Assembly: GCA_002314465.1 (NCBI GenBank)
Contig: DCGA01000189.1
Location: forward strand, 1 to 6,395
Reading direction: 5' to 3'
DNA: 6,395 nucleotides
Source of the DNA: a bacterium UBA1790
Lineage (GTDB): Bacteria > Bacteroidota > Bacteroidia > Bacteroidales > Muribaculaceae
Numbering within the stretch: position 1 is the first letter of the stretch; each line of letters starts with the position of its first letter. The notes beneath the pieces were generated by a model. It saw only the letters and a list, made by a program, of their open reading frames with translations. It did no database searches and had not been told where the DNA came from. Both the position numbers and the translations under genes were made by a program. This document shows, in pieces, positions 5,161 through 6,395 of the stretch.

Positions 5161-6395
5161 ATGCTTAATAAGATAATTAAATTTTCACTCAACAATCGCC
5201 TGCTCATCCTGCTGGTTGCAGTGCTGCTGACTGTAGCCGGACTGTACACCGCCAGCAATACCGAAGTAGATGTATTCCCCGACCTTAATGCGCCCACAGT
5301 AGTGGTAATGACCGAGGCCGGAGGCATGGCTGCCGAGGAAGTAGAGCAACTGGTGACCTTCCCCATCGAGACCGCCGTAAACGGCTCGACAGGCGTGCGT
5401 CGCGTACGCTCGTCATCGACCATGGGCTTCAGCGTCGTGTGGGTAGAATTTGAGTGGGATACCGATATATACCTGGCTCGCCAAATCGTTAGCGAGAAAC
5501 TTGCCGCAGTGGGCGAAAGCCTTCCCAACGGCGTGAACCAACCCACCATAGGCCCGCAATCGTCAATCCTGGGCGAATTGCTCATCATAGGCCTCACCTC
5601 CGACTCTACGTCGATGCTCGACCTGCGCACCATGGCCGACTGGACCATACGCCCCCGACTATTGTCGACAGGCGGTGTGGCACAGGTGGCAGTGCTGGGC
5701 GGTGACATCAAGGAGTTCCAGGTGCTGTTTGATCCGGGCAAGATGAAACACTACGGTGTCACACTGCAAGAACTGCTGTCGGTGACACGCGGCATGAACC
5801 AGAACATCAACGGCGGCGTGGTATACCAGTATGGCAACGAGTACATTGTGCGCGGTGTGGTATCGACCAGCGATGTCGACAAGATTGCACGCTCGGTGGT
5901 AAAGATGAAAGACGGCTCACCCATTACCCTCGCCGATGTGGCCGAGGTGAGAATAGGAGCTCAAGAACCCCGACTGGGAGTCGCTTCGGAGAAAGGCAAG
6001 CCAGCGGTGCTGCTCACCGTTACCAAGCAACCAGGAGTGGGTACTGTGGAACTGACCGAGAAACTGGAAACAGCCCTTGCCGATGTCAAGAAAAACCTCC
6101 CCAACGATGTAAAGGTGTCGACCGACGTATTCCGCCAGTCGCGCTTCATCGACAGTTCGATAGACAACGTGAGCACCTCTCTGCTTGAGGGTGCGCTCAT
6201 GGTAATCATCGTGCTCGCCATCTTCCTTGCCAACGCACGCACCACCATCATCTCGCTGGTGACAATGCCCCTGAGCCTCATCGTATCGCTCATGGTATTG
6301 CACTTGCTGGGCTTCAGCATCAACACAATGAGCCTGGGTGGCCTTGCCATCGCCATCGGTTCGCTCGTCGACGATGCCATCGTGGATGTGGAGAA
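5161..6395 (+). CDS. Heavy-metal RND efflux pump (CusA/CzcA family), N-terminal 411 residues (3' end outside window)
   Basis: This is the inner-membrane proton-driven pump of the tripartite system; only about 40% of a family member of roughly 1000-1050 residues is present and the frame is open to the window end. After a short cytosolic start, TM1 spans about 12-34 (NNRLLILLVAVLLTVAGLY), followed by the first large periplasmic loop with the family signatures EVDVFPDLNAPTVVVMTEAGGMAAEEVEQLVTFPIE and the porter-domain region up to about 335. TM2-TM4 then run from about 340. TM4 reads GGLAIAIGSLVDDAIVDVE with D404, D405, D409 and E411; D404 aligns with the essential proton-relay Asp of CusA (D405) and CzcA (D408). 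The position of the second CzcA Asp (D402) is an Ala (398), as in CusA. ATG 5161 is the natural start; AGGA lies 4 bp upstream but ribosome-site use is doubtful in this phylum. It is probably followed by an outer-membrane factor gene beyond the edge. Metal is not decided by the part seen. Confidence 0.93.
   Translation, partial: MLNKIIKFSLNNRLLILLVAVLLTVAGLYTASNTEVDVFPDLNAPTVVVMTEAGGMAAEEVEQLVTFPIETAVNGSTGVRRVRSSSTMGFSVVWVEFEWDTDIYLARQIVSEKLAAVGESLPNGVNQPTIGPQSSILGELLIIGLTSDSTSMLDLRTMADWTIRPRLLSTGGVAQVAVLGGDIKEFQVLFDPGKMKHYGVTLQELLSVTRGMNQNINGGVVYQYGNEYIVRGVVSTSDVDKIARSVVKMKDGSPITLADVAEVRIGAQEPRLGVASEKGKPAVLLTVTKQPGVGTVELTEKLETALADVKKNLPNDVKVSTDVFRQSRFIDSSIDNVSTSLLEGALMVIIVLAIFLANARTTIISLVTMPLSLIVSLMVLHLLGFSINTMSLGGLAIAIGSLVDDAIVDVE

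Overview
The window looks like chromosomal DNA from a Bacteroidales-type member of the Bacteroidota. The evidence is the TAnnTTTG-type -7 boxes (clearest upstream of the secreted-protein gene and the metal-efflux genes), A/T-rich gaps without clear Shine-Dalgarno sequences, GC-rich coding sequence, and protein sequences that read as that lineage. All genes lie on the + strand. I see no tRNA, rRNA, CRISPR array, transposon or phage gene, so this is core or near-core sequence with one accessory-flavoured metal-efflux operon running off the right edge.

Layout: (1) 1-234 is the C-terminal end of adenylate kinase, closed by an intrinsic terminator at 267-305. (2) 424-1584 is a single secreted-protein reading frame with its own promoter. 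It is interrupted once by an in-frame TAG at 871-873, and the frame is intact on both sides, so it is a fresh nonsense mutation, a base error or a readthrough case. (3) 1585-1769 is a gap that can fold into a closed helix plus hairpin and ends in a perfect terminator only 20 bp before cysK, with an alternative pairing that would break the terminator. It may be a cysK attenuator. (4) cysK (1770-2675) and the serine acetyltransferase gene (2808-3533) encode the two steps from serine to cysteine, and a strong terminator at 3538-3592 ends that block. (5) 3624-3648 is a perfect 25-bp palindrome just before a -7 box, followed by a three-gene metal unit: a 72-residue HMA metal-binding protein, an RND periplasmic adaptor lipoprotein whose ATG overlaps the HMA stop, and the N-terminal 411 residues of a heavy-metal RND pump.

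How the genes work together: SAT makes O-acetylserine and CysK converts it to cysteine. In the metal operon, the HMA protein probably buffers or carries metal in the cytosol, the His/Glu-rich N-terminus of the adaptor probably binds metal in the periplasm, and the RND pump expels it through an outer-membrane channel not seen here. The palindrome is the obvious place for a metal-responsive repressor.

Nothing here is a clearly new system. The items most worth checking are the putative cysK leader switch, the palindromic operator with a possible third half-site on the -7 box, the in-frame amber codon, and the coupling of a free-standing HMA protein to an RND pump.
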